Of a stretch of 5,937 bases of DNA, positions 1 to 5,576 are shown one piece after another. Both the position numbers and the translations under genes were made by a program. The stretch is from an uncultured Clostridia bacterium. GTDB taxonomy: Bacteria; Bacillota; Clostridia; Oscillospirales; CAG-272. Numbering within the stretch: the stretch's first letter is position 1; each line of letters starts with the position of its first letter. The notes beneath the pieces are model-generated. The model made no database searches. It was not told where the DNA came from and saw only the letters and a program-made list of their open reading frames with translations. The DNA lies in the NCBI GenBank assembly GCA_945936265.1, contig CAMETB010000089.1, positions 1-5,937 of the forward strand, written 5' to 3'.

Positions 1-597
1 GATGATAACCTTAACCTTGAAGAATACGCCGAGGGCTCGTACGTTATGTCCTCCAAGGATATGTGTATGATAGAGCATATCCCCGAGCTTATGGAGAGCG
101 GCATAGACAGCTTCAAGATAGAAGGACGTATGAAAAGCGCATATTATACAGCAATCTGCGCAAACACTTACAGAATGGCAATGGACGAATATATTAAAGA
201 CCCGTCCTCATATAAATATAATGCGCAGTGGTTAAGAGAACTTGAAAGTGTCAGCCACAGGGAGTATTCCACAGGCTTTTATTTCGACGACCCTATGGAT
301 AACGCAAATACCGTTTCACAACCCGGTTATTTAAGAGAAAAGGCTTACCTGTGTGTAGCAATCGGTGAAAAAGACGGCGACGGATACGCAACCTTTATGC
401 AGAAAAACAAGGTTTCAACAGGTGACCGGGTTGAACTTGTCACCCCGGGCAGATGCGGAGAGCCGTTTTCCGTTACGGATATGAAAAACGAGGAGGGAGT
501 GTCGATAGAATCTGCTCCTCATCCGTCTATGATATTTAAGATGAAAGTCCCGTCTGACGTTAAAAAGGGCGACATTTTGCGCTCCTCGGACAGATAA
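1..597 (+). CDS. trhP: U32 family protein, C-terminal part (tRNA 5-hydroxyuridine synthesis protein TrhP-like)
   Basis: The 5' end is cut by the window edge; the reading frame is open from base 1 to the TAA at 595-597, leaving 198 residues. The methionine at 46 is internal, because the residues before it continue the family alignment. The fragment holds the end of the U32 catalytic region, with the family block SKDMCMIEHIPELMESGIDS followed by FKIEGRMKS-YY, and then the VSHREYSTGFYF segment. It ends in a small beta-type C-terminal domain (about residues 115-195) with the APHPSMIFKMKV and KKGDILR motifs seen in YrrO/YegQ. Known family members (TrhP; YegQ in E. coli, YrrN/YrrO in B. subtilis) act in prephenate-dependent hydroxylation of uridine 34 in tRNA; the older label is 'peptidase U32'. 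The ending right after the C-terminal domain fits TrhP better than the longer RlhA branch, but the N-terminal half is missing, so the subfamily is inferred. No terminator is evident after the stop. Confidence 0.88.
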   Translation, partial: DDNLNLEEYAEGSYVMSSKDMCMIEHIPELMESGIDSFKIEGRMKSAYYTAICANTYRMAMDEYIKDPSSYKYNAQWLRELESVSHREYSTGFYFDDPMDNANTVSQPGYLREKAYLCVAIGEKDGDGYATFMQKNKVSTGDRVELVTPGRCGEPFSVTDMKNEEGVSIESAPHPSMIFKMKVPSDVKKGDILRSSDR

Positions 598-685
598 GCA
601 AAAATCGGACGCACAGGCGCACAAAAATAAAAAAGCAGAGGGAGTGTAGCGCTTTTTCTGCGGAAAAGAGGCAGAAGATTATCAT

Positions 686-1534
686 ATGGAAACATTTTTG
701 GAGATATTAAAGGCTATTTTCATAGGAATAGTTCAGGGAATTACCGAGTGGCTCCCCGTGTCGAGTACGGGACATATGATACTCGTAAACGAGTTTATAA
801 GACTTGATGTAAGCGACGCCTTTTTTGAACTTTTCGAGGTCGTCATTCAGTTCGGCTCTATCCTTGCCGTAATAATACTTTTCTTTGATAAGTTAAACCC
901 TTTCTCAAGGAAAAAGGATGACGAAATGAAGAAAAAGACATGGACGCTCTGGCTTAAAGTTATCGTCGCTGTTTTGCCTGCGGCAATAATAGGGCTTCCG
1001 CTTGACGATTGGTTTCAGGCTCATTTTTACAACTATATAGTTGTCGCAATAGCACTTGTCGTTTACGGAATTTTATTTATAGTTATCGAACGTCATAATA
1101 AGAACAAGCCGAAAAAGTACGAGGACGTGTACGATATTGACTATCCGACGGCACTTAAAATAGGAGGCTTTCAGGTTCTTTCGATAATACCGGGAACGTC
1201 AAGATCGGGCTCTACCATTCTCGGCGCGTCGCTTGTCGGCGTTTCAAGAACTGCCGCCGCGGAGTTTTCATTCTTTATGGCTATTCCCGTCATGCTCGGT
1301 GCGTCCGCTTATAAGGCTCTCAAATATATGGTTAAAGTCGGCACAGCGCTTACCTCAACAGAAATAATTGTCCTTATTGTCGGCACTTTTACCGCATTTC
1401 TCGTTTCGGTGGCTGTGATAAAATTCCTTATGGATTTTGTAAGAAAGCACAGTTTCGAGTCATTCGGATGGTACAGAATAGCGCTCGGTACGGTGGTTAT
1501 AGGTTACTTTTTGCTTAAAAATTTTGTTTTTTGA
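686..1534 (+). CDS. uppP: Undecaprenyl-diphosphate phosphatase (BacA/UppP)
   Basis: This integral membrane phosphatase converts undecaprenyl pyrophosphate to undecaprenyl phosphate, recycling the lipid carrier for peptidoglycan and other wall polymers; overproduction gives bacitracin resistance in known members. The 282-residue length is typical. Both family signatures are present. The first is the (E/Q)xxxE motif as Q17-E21, running into PVSSTGH with S26, S27 and H30. The second is PGTSRSG at 169-175 with the key arginine R173, followed by the EFSFFMAIPVMLGA helix at about 193-206. Several hydrophobic segments (about 50-66, 90-104, 117-134, 192-208, 225-246 and 266-281) fit the multi-pass fold. 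A lysine-rich cytoplasmic-type loop lies at 75-84 and a charged one at 136-149. The ATG at 686 begins just before the conserved first helix; the ribosome site is modest (AGAGG at 667-671 or AGAAG at 673-677). It follows the U32 gene by 88 bases with no clear promoter, so read-through from upstream is plausible. Confidence 0.96.
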   Translation: METFLEILKAIFIGIVQGITEWLPVSSTGHMILVNEFIRLDVSDAFFELFEVVIQFGSILAVIILFFDKLNPFSRKKDDEMKKKTWTLWLKVIVAVLPAAIIGLPLDDWFQAHFYNYIVVAIALVVYGILFIVIERHNKNKPKKYEDVYDIDYPTALKIGGFQVLSIIPGTSRSGSTILGASLVGVSRTAAAEFSFFMAIPVMLGASAYKALKYMVKVGTALTSTEIIVLIVGTFTAFLVSVAVIKFLMDFVRKHSFESFGWYRIALGTVVIGYFLLKNFVF

Positions 1535-1543
1535 TAAAAACTG

Positions 1544-1572
1544 TTGATAAAATATAAAAAGTATGCTATATT
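1544..1572 (+). promoter_or_regulatory. Sigma-A-type promoter for pgk-tpiA
   Basis: The -35 box is TTGATA (1544-1549, 5/6 to TTGACA). A 17-base spacer leads to the -10 box TATATT (1567-1572, 5/6 to TATAAT). The spacer ends in TGC, giving an extended -10 element with TG at 1564-1565. The predicted start is near 1579, which leaves a leader of about 39 bases before the pgk ATG. It begins 9 bases after the uppP stop. Inferred from sequence match only. Confidence 0.72.
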
Positions 1573-1604
1573 AAACAATGGTAAAAAAATATGTTCAAAG
1601 ATAC

Positions 1605-1610
1605 AGGAGG
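1605..1610 (+). promoter_or_regulatory. Ribosome binding site that fixes the pgk start
   Basis: AGGAGG lies 7 bases before the ATG at 1618. An in-frame ATG at 1591 would place this perfect Shine-Dalgarno inside the coding region and has no good site of its own. The 1618 start also yields the usual Pgk N-terminus. Confidence 0.9.
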
Positions 1611-1617
1611 TCAAAAT

Positions 1618-2916
1618 ATGACTTACAACAAAAAAACAATCGAAGATGTTGACGTTGCGGGCAAGAAAGTTCTTGTAAGATGCGACTTCAACGTTCCTCT
1701 CAAAGACGGCGTTATCACGAGCGACAAGAGAATAGTGGAGGCACTTCCCACCATTAAGTATCTGCTCTCCAAGGGTGCAAAGGTTATACTCTGCTCTCAT
1801 ATGGGCAAGCCGCACAATATTCTTACCGAGGGGTTCGGCCTTACCAAGAAAGAAAAGAAAAAGGTTGCGGAGCTTCCTGCCGAAAAGCAGGCAGAGGCAA
1901 CTGCAGATCTTCTTAAAAAGGCTCTTGACGATAAGAAAAAACTCACCCTTAAACCCGTTGCAGACAGACTTAACGAATTGCTCGGCGGCAAGGTAACCTT
2001 TGCCGAGGATATAATCGGACCTGACGCAAAAGCAAAGGTTGCAGTTCTCAAGGAGGGCGAGGCGGTCCTTCTCGAAAACATCCGTTTCGATGCAAGAGAG
2101 GAAAAGAACGATCCCGAATTTGCAAAGGAGCTTGCTTCATATGCTGAAGTTTATGTGAACGATGCATTCGGCACGGCTCACCGCGCTCACGCATCAACTG
2201 CCGGAGTTGCCGCATATCTTCCCGCCGTTTGCGGTTACCTCATTCAGAAGGAAATCAGCATCATGGGAAAAGCCCTTGAGAACCCCGTCCGTCCTTTCGT
2301 CGCAATTCTCGGCGGAGCAAAGGTATCTGATAAGATAGGCGTTATAAACAACCTTATCGAAAAGGTTGACACCCTTATAATCGGCGGCGGTATGGCATAT
2401 ACCTTCTTCAAGGCTATGGGCAACAATGTAGGAACATCCATCTGCGAGGAAGATAAACTTGAAGTCGCAAAAGAAACCATGGCAAAAGCACGCGCAAAGG
2501 GCGTTAACTTTGTTATCCCCGTTGACAACGTAATAGGCAGAGAGTACAAAGAGGACACCGTAAACATGGTTATCTACTCCGACTCTATTCCGGACGGCTG
2601 GATGGGACTTGACATAGGACCCGTTACCCGTGAACTTTTCGCAAAGACGATACAGGGCGCAGGAACGGTAGTATGGAACGGACCGATGGGCGTTTCCGAG
2701 TGGGCTAATTTCGCCGCAGGAACCGAGGCGGTTGCAGAGTCAGTTGCAAACAGCGGAGCAATTTCGATAATCGGCGGCGGAGATTCTGCCGCAGCAGTTG
2801 AAAAACTCGGATTTGCGGATAAGATGACTCACATTTCAACCGGAGGCGGAGCTTCTCTTGAATTTCTCGAAGGGCTTGAACTCCCCGGCATCGCTTGCCT
2901 TATGGATAAGGACTGA
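1618..2916 (+). CDS. pgk: Phosphoglycerate kinase
   Basis: This cytoplasmic glycolytic enzyme transfers phosphate from 1,3-bisphosphoglycerate to ADP, making ATP and 3-phosphoglycerate. The protein is 432 residues. The signature VLVRCDFNVP is at 18-27 (R21, D23, N25). Other substrate-side residues are R38, H61, R156 in LLENIRF and R189 in NDAFGTAHRAHAS. The nucleotide half has LGGAKVSDKI (231-240), GGGMAYTFFK (256-265), WNGPMGVSEW (353-362) and the glycine-rich GGGDSAAAVEKLG (386-398). Two things are odd. Bacterial Pgk is usually about 390-400 residues; the excess is a lysine/glutamate-rich insertion at about residues 66-108, between SHMGKP and LKPVADRL. K64 also stands where the common HxGRP motif has arginine. 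All main catalytic residues remain, so activity is expected. The ATG at 1618 is chosen over 1591 by its ribosome site. tpiA follows after 18 bases, which indicates an operon. Confidence 0.98.
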   Translation: MTYNKKTIEDVDVAGKKVLVRCDFNVPLKDGVITSDKRIVEALPTIKYLLSKGAKVILCSHMGKPHNILTEGFGLTKKEKKKVAELPAEKQAEATADLLKKALDDKKKLTLKPVADRLNELLGGKVTFAEDIIGPDAKAKVAVLKEGEAVLLENIRFDAREEKNDPEFAKELASYAEVYVNDAFGTAHRAHASTAGVAAYLPAVCGYLIQKEISIMGKALENPVRPFVAILGGAKVSDKIGVINNLIEKVDTLIIGGGMAYTFFKAMGNNVGTSICEEDKLEVAKETMAKARAKGVNFVIPVDNVIGREYKEDTVNMVIYSDSIPDGWMGLDIGPVTRELFAKTIQGAGTVVWNGPMGVSEWANFAAGTEAVAESVANSGAISIIGGGDSAAAVEKLGFADKMTHISTGGGASLEFLEGLELPGIACLMDKD

Positions 2917-2934
2917 TAAAGCGAGGGTCTTACA

Positions 2935-3690
2935 ATGAGAAGAAAATTGATTGCAGGCAACTGGAAAATGAATATGACGCCTTCGCAGGCTAAGGCTCTT
3001 ATCGAGGAGGTAAAGCCTCTTGTTGCGGGCAAGGATAATTGCGATATACTCTTTTGCGTTCCGTTTGTCGATATTTTCGCCGCACAGGAAGCCGCAAAGG
3101 GAAGCAATATAAAAATAGGAGCCGAGAACGTACATTTTGCCGAAAAGGGCGCATATACGGGTGAAATATCCGCGTCAATGCTCACCGAGTGCGGCGTTGA
3201 GTATGTTATAATCGGTCACAGCGAGAGAAGACAGTACTTCGGAGAAACGGACGAAACCGTAAATCTTCGCACAAAGGCGGCTCTTGCGGCAGGAATGAAG
3301 GTTATTCTTTGTCTCGGCGAGGTTAAGGATCAGCGCCTTTCGGGCATTACCGACGAGGTTGTCGCTATGCAGACGAAGCTTGACCTTAAAGATGTAACTG
3401 CAGAACAACTCAAAAATGTAGTAATCGCATACGAGCCTGTATGGGCAATAGGAACGGGACTTACCGCAACGCCCGAGCAGGCAGACGAAACCTGCGGCGT
3501 TATCCGTAATACGATAAAAGCGCTTTACGGTGAAAAAGCGGCTAACGAGATAATCATTCAGTACGGCGGATCTATGAACGCACAGAATGCAAAAGAACTT
3601 CTTGCAAAGGAGAACGTTGACGGCGGTCTTATCGGCGGCGCTTCTCTTAAAGCAAAGGACTTTTCGATAATCGTTGACTGCGCACAGTAA
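2935..3690 (+). CDS. tpiA: Triosephosphate isomerase
   Basis: This cytoplasmic TIM-barrel enzyme interconverts dihydroxyacetone phosphate and glyceraldehyde 3-phosphate, feeding the lower glycolysis step served by the upstream pgk. The 251-residue length is standard. The active site is complete. N9 and K11 lie in the GNWKMN segment (8-13). H95 lies in VIIGHSERR. The general base E167 is in AYEPVWAIGTG, with the flexible lid loop at about 168-175. The phosphate-binding GGSMN (211-215) and GGLIGGASL (230-238) follow. The start has GAGGG at 2923-2927, 7 bases before the ATG. Only 18 bases separate it from the pgk stop and no promoter or terminator lies between, so it is almost certainly co-transcribed with pgk. 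Transcription should end at the hairpin just after the stop. No gpmI or eno follows, unlike in many Firmicute glycolytic operons. Confidence 0.98.
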   Translation: MRRKLIAGNWKMNMTPSQAKALIEEVKPLVAGKDNCDILFCVPFVDIFAAQEAAKGSNIKIGAENVHFAEKGAYTGEISASMLTECGVEYVIIGHSERRQYFGETDETVNLRTKAALAAGMKVILCLGEVKDQRLSGITDEVVAMQTKLDLKDVTAEQLKNVVIAYEPVWAIGTGLTATPEQADETCGVIRNTIKALYGEKAANEIIIQYGGSMNAQNAKELLAKENVDGGLIGGASLKAKDFSIIVDCAQ

Positions 3691-3701
3691 AAGAAACAAA
3701 T

Positions 3702-3741
3702 AAAAAAGCGTTACCCGATATGTTCGGGCAACGCTTTTTTT
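3702..3741. terminator. Bidirectional intrinsic terminator between tpiA and mazF
   Basis: An 11-base outer stem (AAAAAAGCGTT with AACGCTTTTTT), one A/C mismatch, and a 5-base inner stem (CCCGA with TCGGG) close a 5-base loop TATGT. The plus strand ends in seven T residues (3735-3741). The matching A run at 3702-3707 gives a T run on the minus strand. It can therefore end tpiA (stop at 3690) and the convergent minus-strand gene, whose stop codon (3740-3742) overlaps the hairpin's edge. Confidence 0.92.
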
Positions 3742-4291
3742 AAGTCGCTCCCCCTTGGTCCGTTACGGATACGGAGGGCGATTGGTTTGCACTTGCAACG
3801 TAACTTTGAGAATACGGCGGACTTTCGGGTGCCTGACTCGGAGTTTGCTCGGATGCTACCGCCGCCGGGGCACTTGAAGGTACGGTTTCTTGCCGGTACT
3901 CATAAGGAACAGTATTTTCCTGTGTGCCCTGAGCATATTGATAAGGAGTATTAAGACCGAAACTGACTGTTATCGCCTCGTTTACCTCGCTCATTATATC
4001 GTCGTCGAGATGCCCCATTTTTTCTTTGAGCCTTTGTTTGTCTATCGTACGTATTTGCTCGAGCAGTATAACCGAATCTTTGGCAAGCCCAACTTTATCG
4101 GCATATACGTCTATGTGGGTTGGCAGCTTGGTTTTTGAAAGCCTGCTTGTTATAGCCGCTGCTATGACCGTGGGACTGTATCGGTTGCCTACATCGTTCT
4201 GCACGATAAGCACAGGTCTTAACCCTCCCTGCTCGGAGCCTACGACAGGACTTAAATCCGCGTAATATATATCTCCTCGTCTTATATTCAA
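3740..4291 (-). CDS. mazF: MazF/EndoA-family endoribonuclease toxin with a disordered C-terminal tail
   Basis: Known MazF/PemK/EndoA proteins are sequence-specific, ribosome-independent mRNA interferases, normally held by a MazE-type antitoxin. With the TTG start at 4291 the protein is 183 residues. Residues 2-113 are a full MazF core very close to the Bacillus EndoA type: NIRRGDIYYADLSPVVGSEQ, GGLRPVLIVQND, LPTHIDV, DSVILLEQIRTIDKQRL and MGHLDDD. The catalytic pair of B. subtilis MazF, R25 and T48, falls at exactly R25 and T48 here, which supports both activity and the start. TTG is preferred because GGGAG lies 10 bases upstream. The in-frame alternatives (ATG at 4387, TTG at 4414) lack a ribosome site and would add a Cys/Lys-rich extension unknown in the family. 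Residues about 115-183 form a Pro/Ser/Gln/Tyr-rich tail absent from the roughly 116-residue standard protein. No antitoxin gene is visible upstream. The stop abuts the shared terminator. Function is confident; the start is moderately confident. Confidence 0.9.
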   Translation of the reverse strand: MNIRRGDIYYADLSPVVGSEQGGLRPVLIVQNDVGNRYSPTVIAAAITSRLSKTKLPTHIDVYADKVGLAKDSVILLEQIRTIDKQRLKEKMGHLDDDIMSEVNEAITVSFGLNTPYQYAQGTQENTVPYEYRQETVPSSAPAAVASEQTPSQAPESPPYSQSYVASANQSPSVSVTDQGGAT

Positions 4292-4301
4292 ATTTTTACC
4301 A

Positions 4302-4306
4302 CTCCC
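4302..4306 (-). promoter_or_regulatory. Ribosome binding site supporting the mazF TTG start
   Basis: On the minus strand GGGAG lies 10 bases before the TTG at 4291-4289. Spacing is slightly long and the match is partial, but neither upstream candidate start has any Shine-Dalgarno. Confidence 0.55.
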
Positions 4307-4368
4307 GCTTTTGTTTTCTGTAACCTTATTATTGACAAAAATCCTTGCGTTAAACTTCTTACAGTAAC

Positions 4369-4397
4369 ATTTTATGCATTTTGTCATTTCAGGTAAA
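4369..4397 (-). promoter_or_regulatory. Candidate weak promoter for mazF
   Basis: Reading the minus strand, TTTACC (4397-4392, 4/6 to TTGACA), a 17-base spacer and TAAAAT (4374-4369, 5/6 to TATAAT) precede mazF. The implied start near 4362 lies downstream of the two longer alternative starts, which would agree with the TTG start at 4291. The -35 is weak, so read-through from the dehydrogenase gene is a real alternative. Confidence 0.35.
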
Positions 4398-4422
4398 CGG
4401 TAAAACGGGGACAAAAATTTTA

Positions 4423-5427
4423 TTAAGCCATCTTTGCGAGTTTTTCTTTGGTTATCTCATATTTTGTCGGCTCACCTGAGAGAAGACGTCTGAACTCATC
4501 AAGCATATATTCCGCCATCCTCGATACCTCGCACCCCTGACTTCCGGCAATGTGAGGAGTAAGAAATACGTTTCTGAGCCTGTAAAAATCGCTGCCATTG
4601 GCAGGCGGTTCGTCTATCGTGACGTCAAGTACGGCGCTTATATCTTCACGCTTTGCAAGAACCGAGAGCATACCTGCCTCGTCAACCTGCGCGCCTCTGC
4701 CGGTATTTATAAAAGTTGCGTTCGGTTTCATCATTGAGAAAAGTTCGCCCCTTATGATTCCGACGGTTGCGGGCACATTTGCAAGATGATTTGATATTAC
4801 GTCACACTCCGAGAACAACTCTTCAAGCGATACTTTTCTGACGTTCATTCCTTTTGCGTCATCATCGCTTAAAAATGCGTCATAAACCAGAATATCAACC
4901 TTAAAAGGTGAGAGAAGTTCAATAACTTTTCTGCCTATCATACCGACGCCTATAATACCGACCTTCGCACCGTAATTTCCGACGTGTGCCTTCGATATTT
5001 CCAAGGCTTTTTCATATCCGTCGGTAAGTTCGGAACGGACTGCACGGTAATATCCCTTGTTTGCAAGCAGTATCTGTGCAAGCGTAAACTCGGCAACCGG
5101 TACCGCATTTGCGGCATACGCACTGAACAACTTAATACCTTTGTCAAGATACTGGTCCGCAAAATATTTAACACTTCCTGCTGCATAGAAAAGCGCTTTT
5201 GCCTTAGGAAAATATTTTGCAAAATCGTCATCTGCTCCGCCGGGCATGGACCACGTCGAGAATATGTATTCCACGTCGGAGAACTTTTCGGGGTTCTCTG
5301 TAAGATCGTACTGTGTATATACGTTTTTATCGTCAAGATCCGTAAGCTCTTTTATTCCGTCTATAATGCTTTTCGGATAGACGTAATCTATGTTTCCTTT
5401 GTTGTTTGCAAGAAATATCGCTTTCAT
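4423..5427 (-). CDS. NAD-dependent D-2-hydroxyacid dehydrogenase
   Basis: Predicted cytoplasmic enzyme of the D-isomer-specific 2-hydroxyacid dehydrogenase family, which interconverts 2-oxo acids and D-2-hydroxy acids with NAD(H). The 334-residue length is normal. The N-terminal part of the substrate domain (about 1-100) is less conserved. The Rossmann domain (about 105-290) has GxGxxG as GVGMIG (160-165), and D183 about 20 residues later, which favours NAD over NADP. The catalytic triad is complete: R244 in NTGRGAQVDE, E273 in DVTIDEPP and H292 in TPHIAGS, with E-to-H spacing of 19 as usual. The substrate cannot be told from sequence; it could be a sugar-derived acid, glyoxylate/hydroxypyruvate or a lactate-type acid. 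The ATG at 5427 is chosen because AAGGAG sits 7 bases upstream and the protein then begins MKAIFLANN. A longer GTG form from 5466 would overlap the promoter. mazF follows 131 bases downstream without a clear terminator between. Confidence 0.93.
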   Translation of the reverse strand: MKAIFLANNKGNIDYVYPKSIIDGIKELTDLDDKNVYTQYDLTENPEKFSDVEYIFSTWSMPGGADDDFAKYFPKAKALFYAAGSVKYFADQYLDKGIKLFSAYAANAVPVAEFTLAQILLANKGYYRAVRSELTDGYEKALEISKAHVGNYGAKVGIIGVGMIGRKVIELLSPFKVDILVYDAFLSDDDAKGMNVRKVSLEELFSECDVISNHLANVPATVGIIRGELFSMMKPNATFINTGRGAQVDEAGMLSVLAKREDISAVLDVTIDEPPANGSDFYRLRNVFLTPHIAGSQGCEVSRMAEYMLDEFRRLLSGEPTKYEITKEKLAKMA

Positions 5428-5434
5428 ATCGTAT

Positions 5435-5440
5435 CTCCTT
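5435..5440 (-). promoter_or_regulatory. Ribosome binding site fixing the dehydrogenase start
   Basis: On the minus strand AAGGAG lies 7 bases before the ATG at 5427. It rules against the in-frame GTG at 5466, which would add 13 residues (ending NIRRYD) encoded by promoter and leader DNA. Confidence 0.88.
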
Positions 5441-5456
5441 ATATTTCGGTAAGTAT

Positions 5457-5485
5457 ATTTTCGCACAAAAAAAGTCCTTTGTCAA
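5457..5485 (-). promoter_or_regulatory. Sigma-A-type promoter for the D-2-hydroxyacid dehydrogenase
   Basis: On the minus strand a perfect TTGACA (5485-5480) is followed by a 17-base spacer and GAAAAT (5462-5457, 4/6 to TATAAT). TG one base before the -10 makes it an extended -10. The predicted leader is about 25 bases. The -35 lies in the inverted repeat shared with the opposite promoter. Confidence 0.65.
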
Positions 5486-5515
5486 GAGGAGAAATACCCT
5501 TTATTACTTGACAAA
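5478..5515. repeat. Inverted repeat spanning both divergent -35 boxes
   Basis: TTTGTCAAG (5478-5486) and CTTGACAAA (5507-5515) are perfect 9-base inverted arms with 20 bases between. Weaker matching extends outward through the A-rich and T-rich flanks to about 5467 and 5526. Each arm contains the TTGACA of one of the two opposed promoters. It may be an operator, or only the consequence of two consensus -35 boxes facing away from each other. Confidence 0.6.
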
Positions 5516-5536
5516 AGTTTTTTATTATGATAATAT
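5508..5536 (+). promoter_or_regulatory. Sigma-A-type promoter for the flavin oxidoreductase gene
   Basis: A perfect TTGACA (5508-5513), a 17-base spacer and TAATAT (5531-5536, 4/6) with an upstream TG at 5528-5529 form an extended -10 promoter. GATAAT (5529-5534) with a 15-base spacer is an alternative reading of the -10. The leader would be about 34 bases. Confidence 0.65.
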
Positions 5537-5576
5537 TTTTATAGGCATATTTATACATATTTTCAAGGAGGAAAAA

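Noticed and set aside
629..657. AAAAAAGC (629-636) and GCTTTTT (651-657) between the U32 gene and uppP, as a possible terminator.
   Set aside because: The stem is almost all A-T with only two G-C pairs, the loop is 14 bases, and the following bases (CTGCGG) are not a T tract. Too weak to call.
1591..1617. Earlier in-frame ATG of pgk that would add nine residues.
   Set aside because: The perfect AGGAGG would lie within the added codons and points to the ATG at 1618.
1797..3699. Several open frames of 90-174 codons on the minus strand opposite pgk and tpiA.
   Set aside because: They are antisense shadows of two clear, full-length glycolytic genes, with no ribosome sites and no recognisable protein features.
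4359..4367. Short palindrome TTACAGTAA near the predicted mazF transcript start.
   Set aside because: Only 9 bases, AT-rich and expected by chance in a region like this; no second copy with useful spacing.
4292..4414. N-terminal extension of MazF (ATG at 4387 or TTG at 4414) containing a Cys/Lys-rich KCIKCYCKK stretch.
   Set aside because: No ribosome site for either start and no counterpart in the family. The TTG at 4291 places R25 and T48 at exactly the B. subtilis positions. The extension reads as translated leader DNA.
4984..5511. Plus-strand open frame of 175 codons opposite the dehydrogenase and across the divergent promoters.
   Set aside because: It is antisense to a gene with a complete Rossmann motif and catalytic triad, and is rich in Cys, Ile and Phe as expected of a shadow frame.
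5467..5526. The extended A-rich/T-rich inverted repeat read as a terminator.
   Set aside because: The 20-base loop and AT-rich imperfect stem are unsuitable, and both flanking genes point away from it, so no transcript needs ending there.
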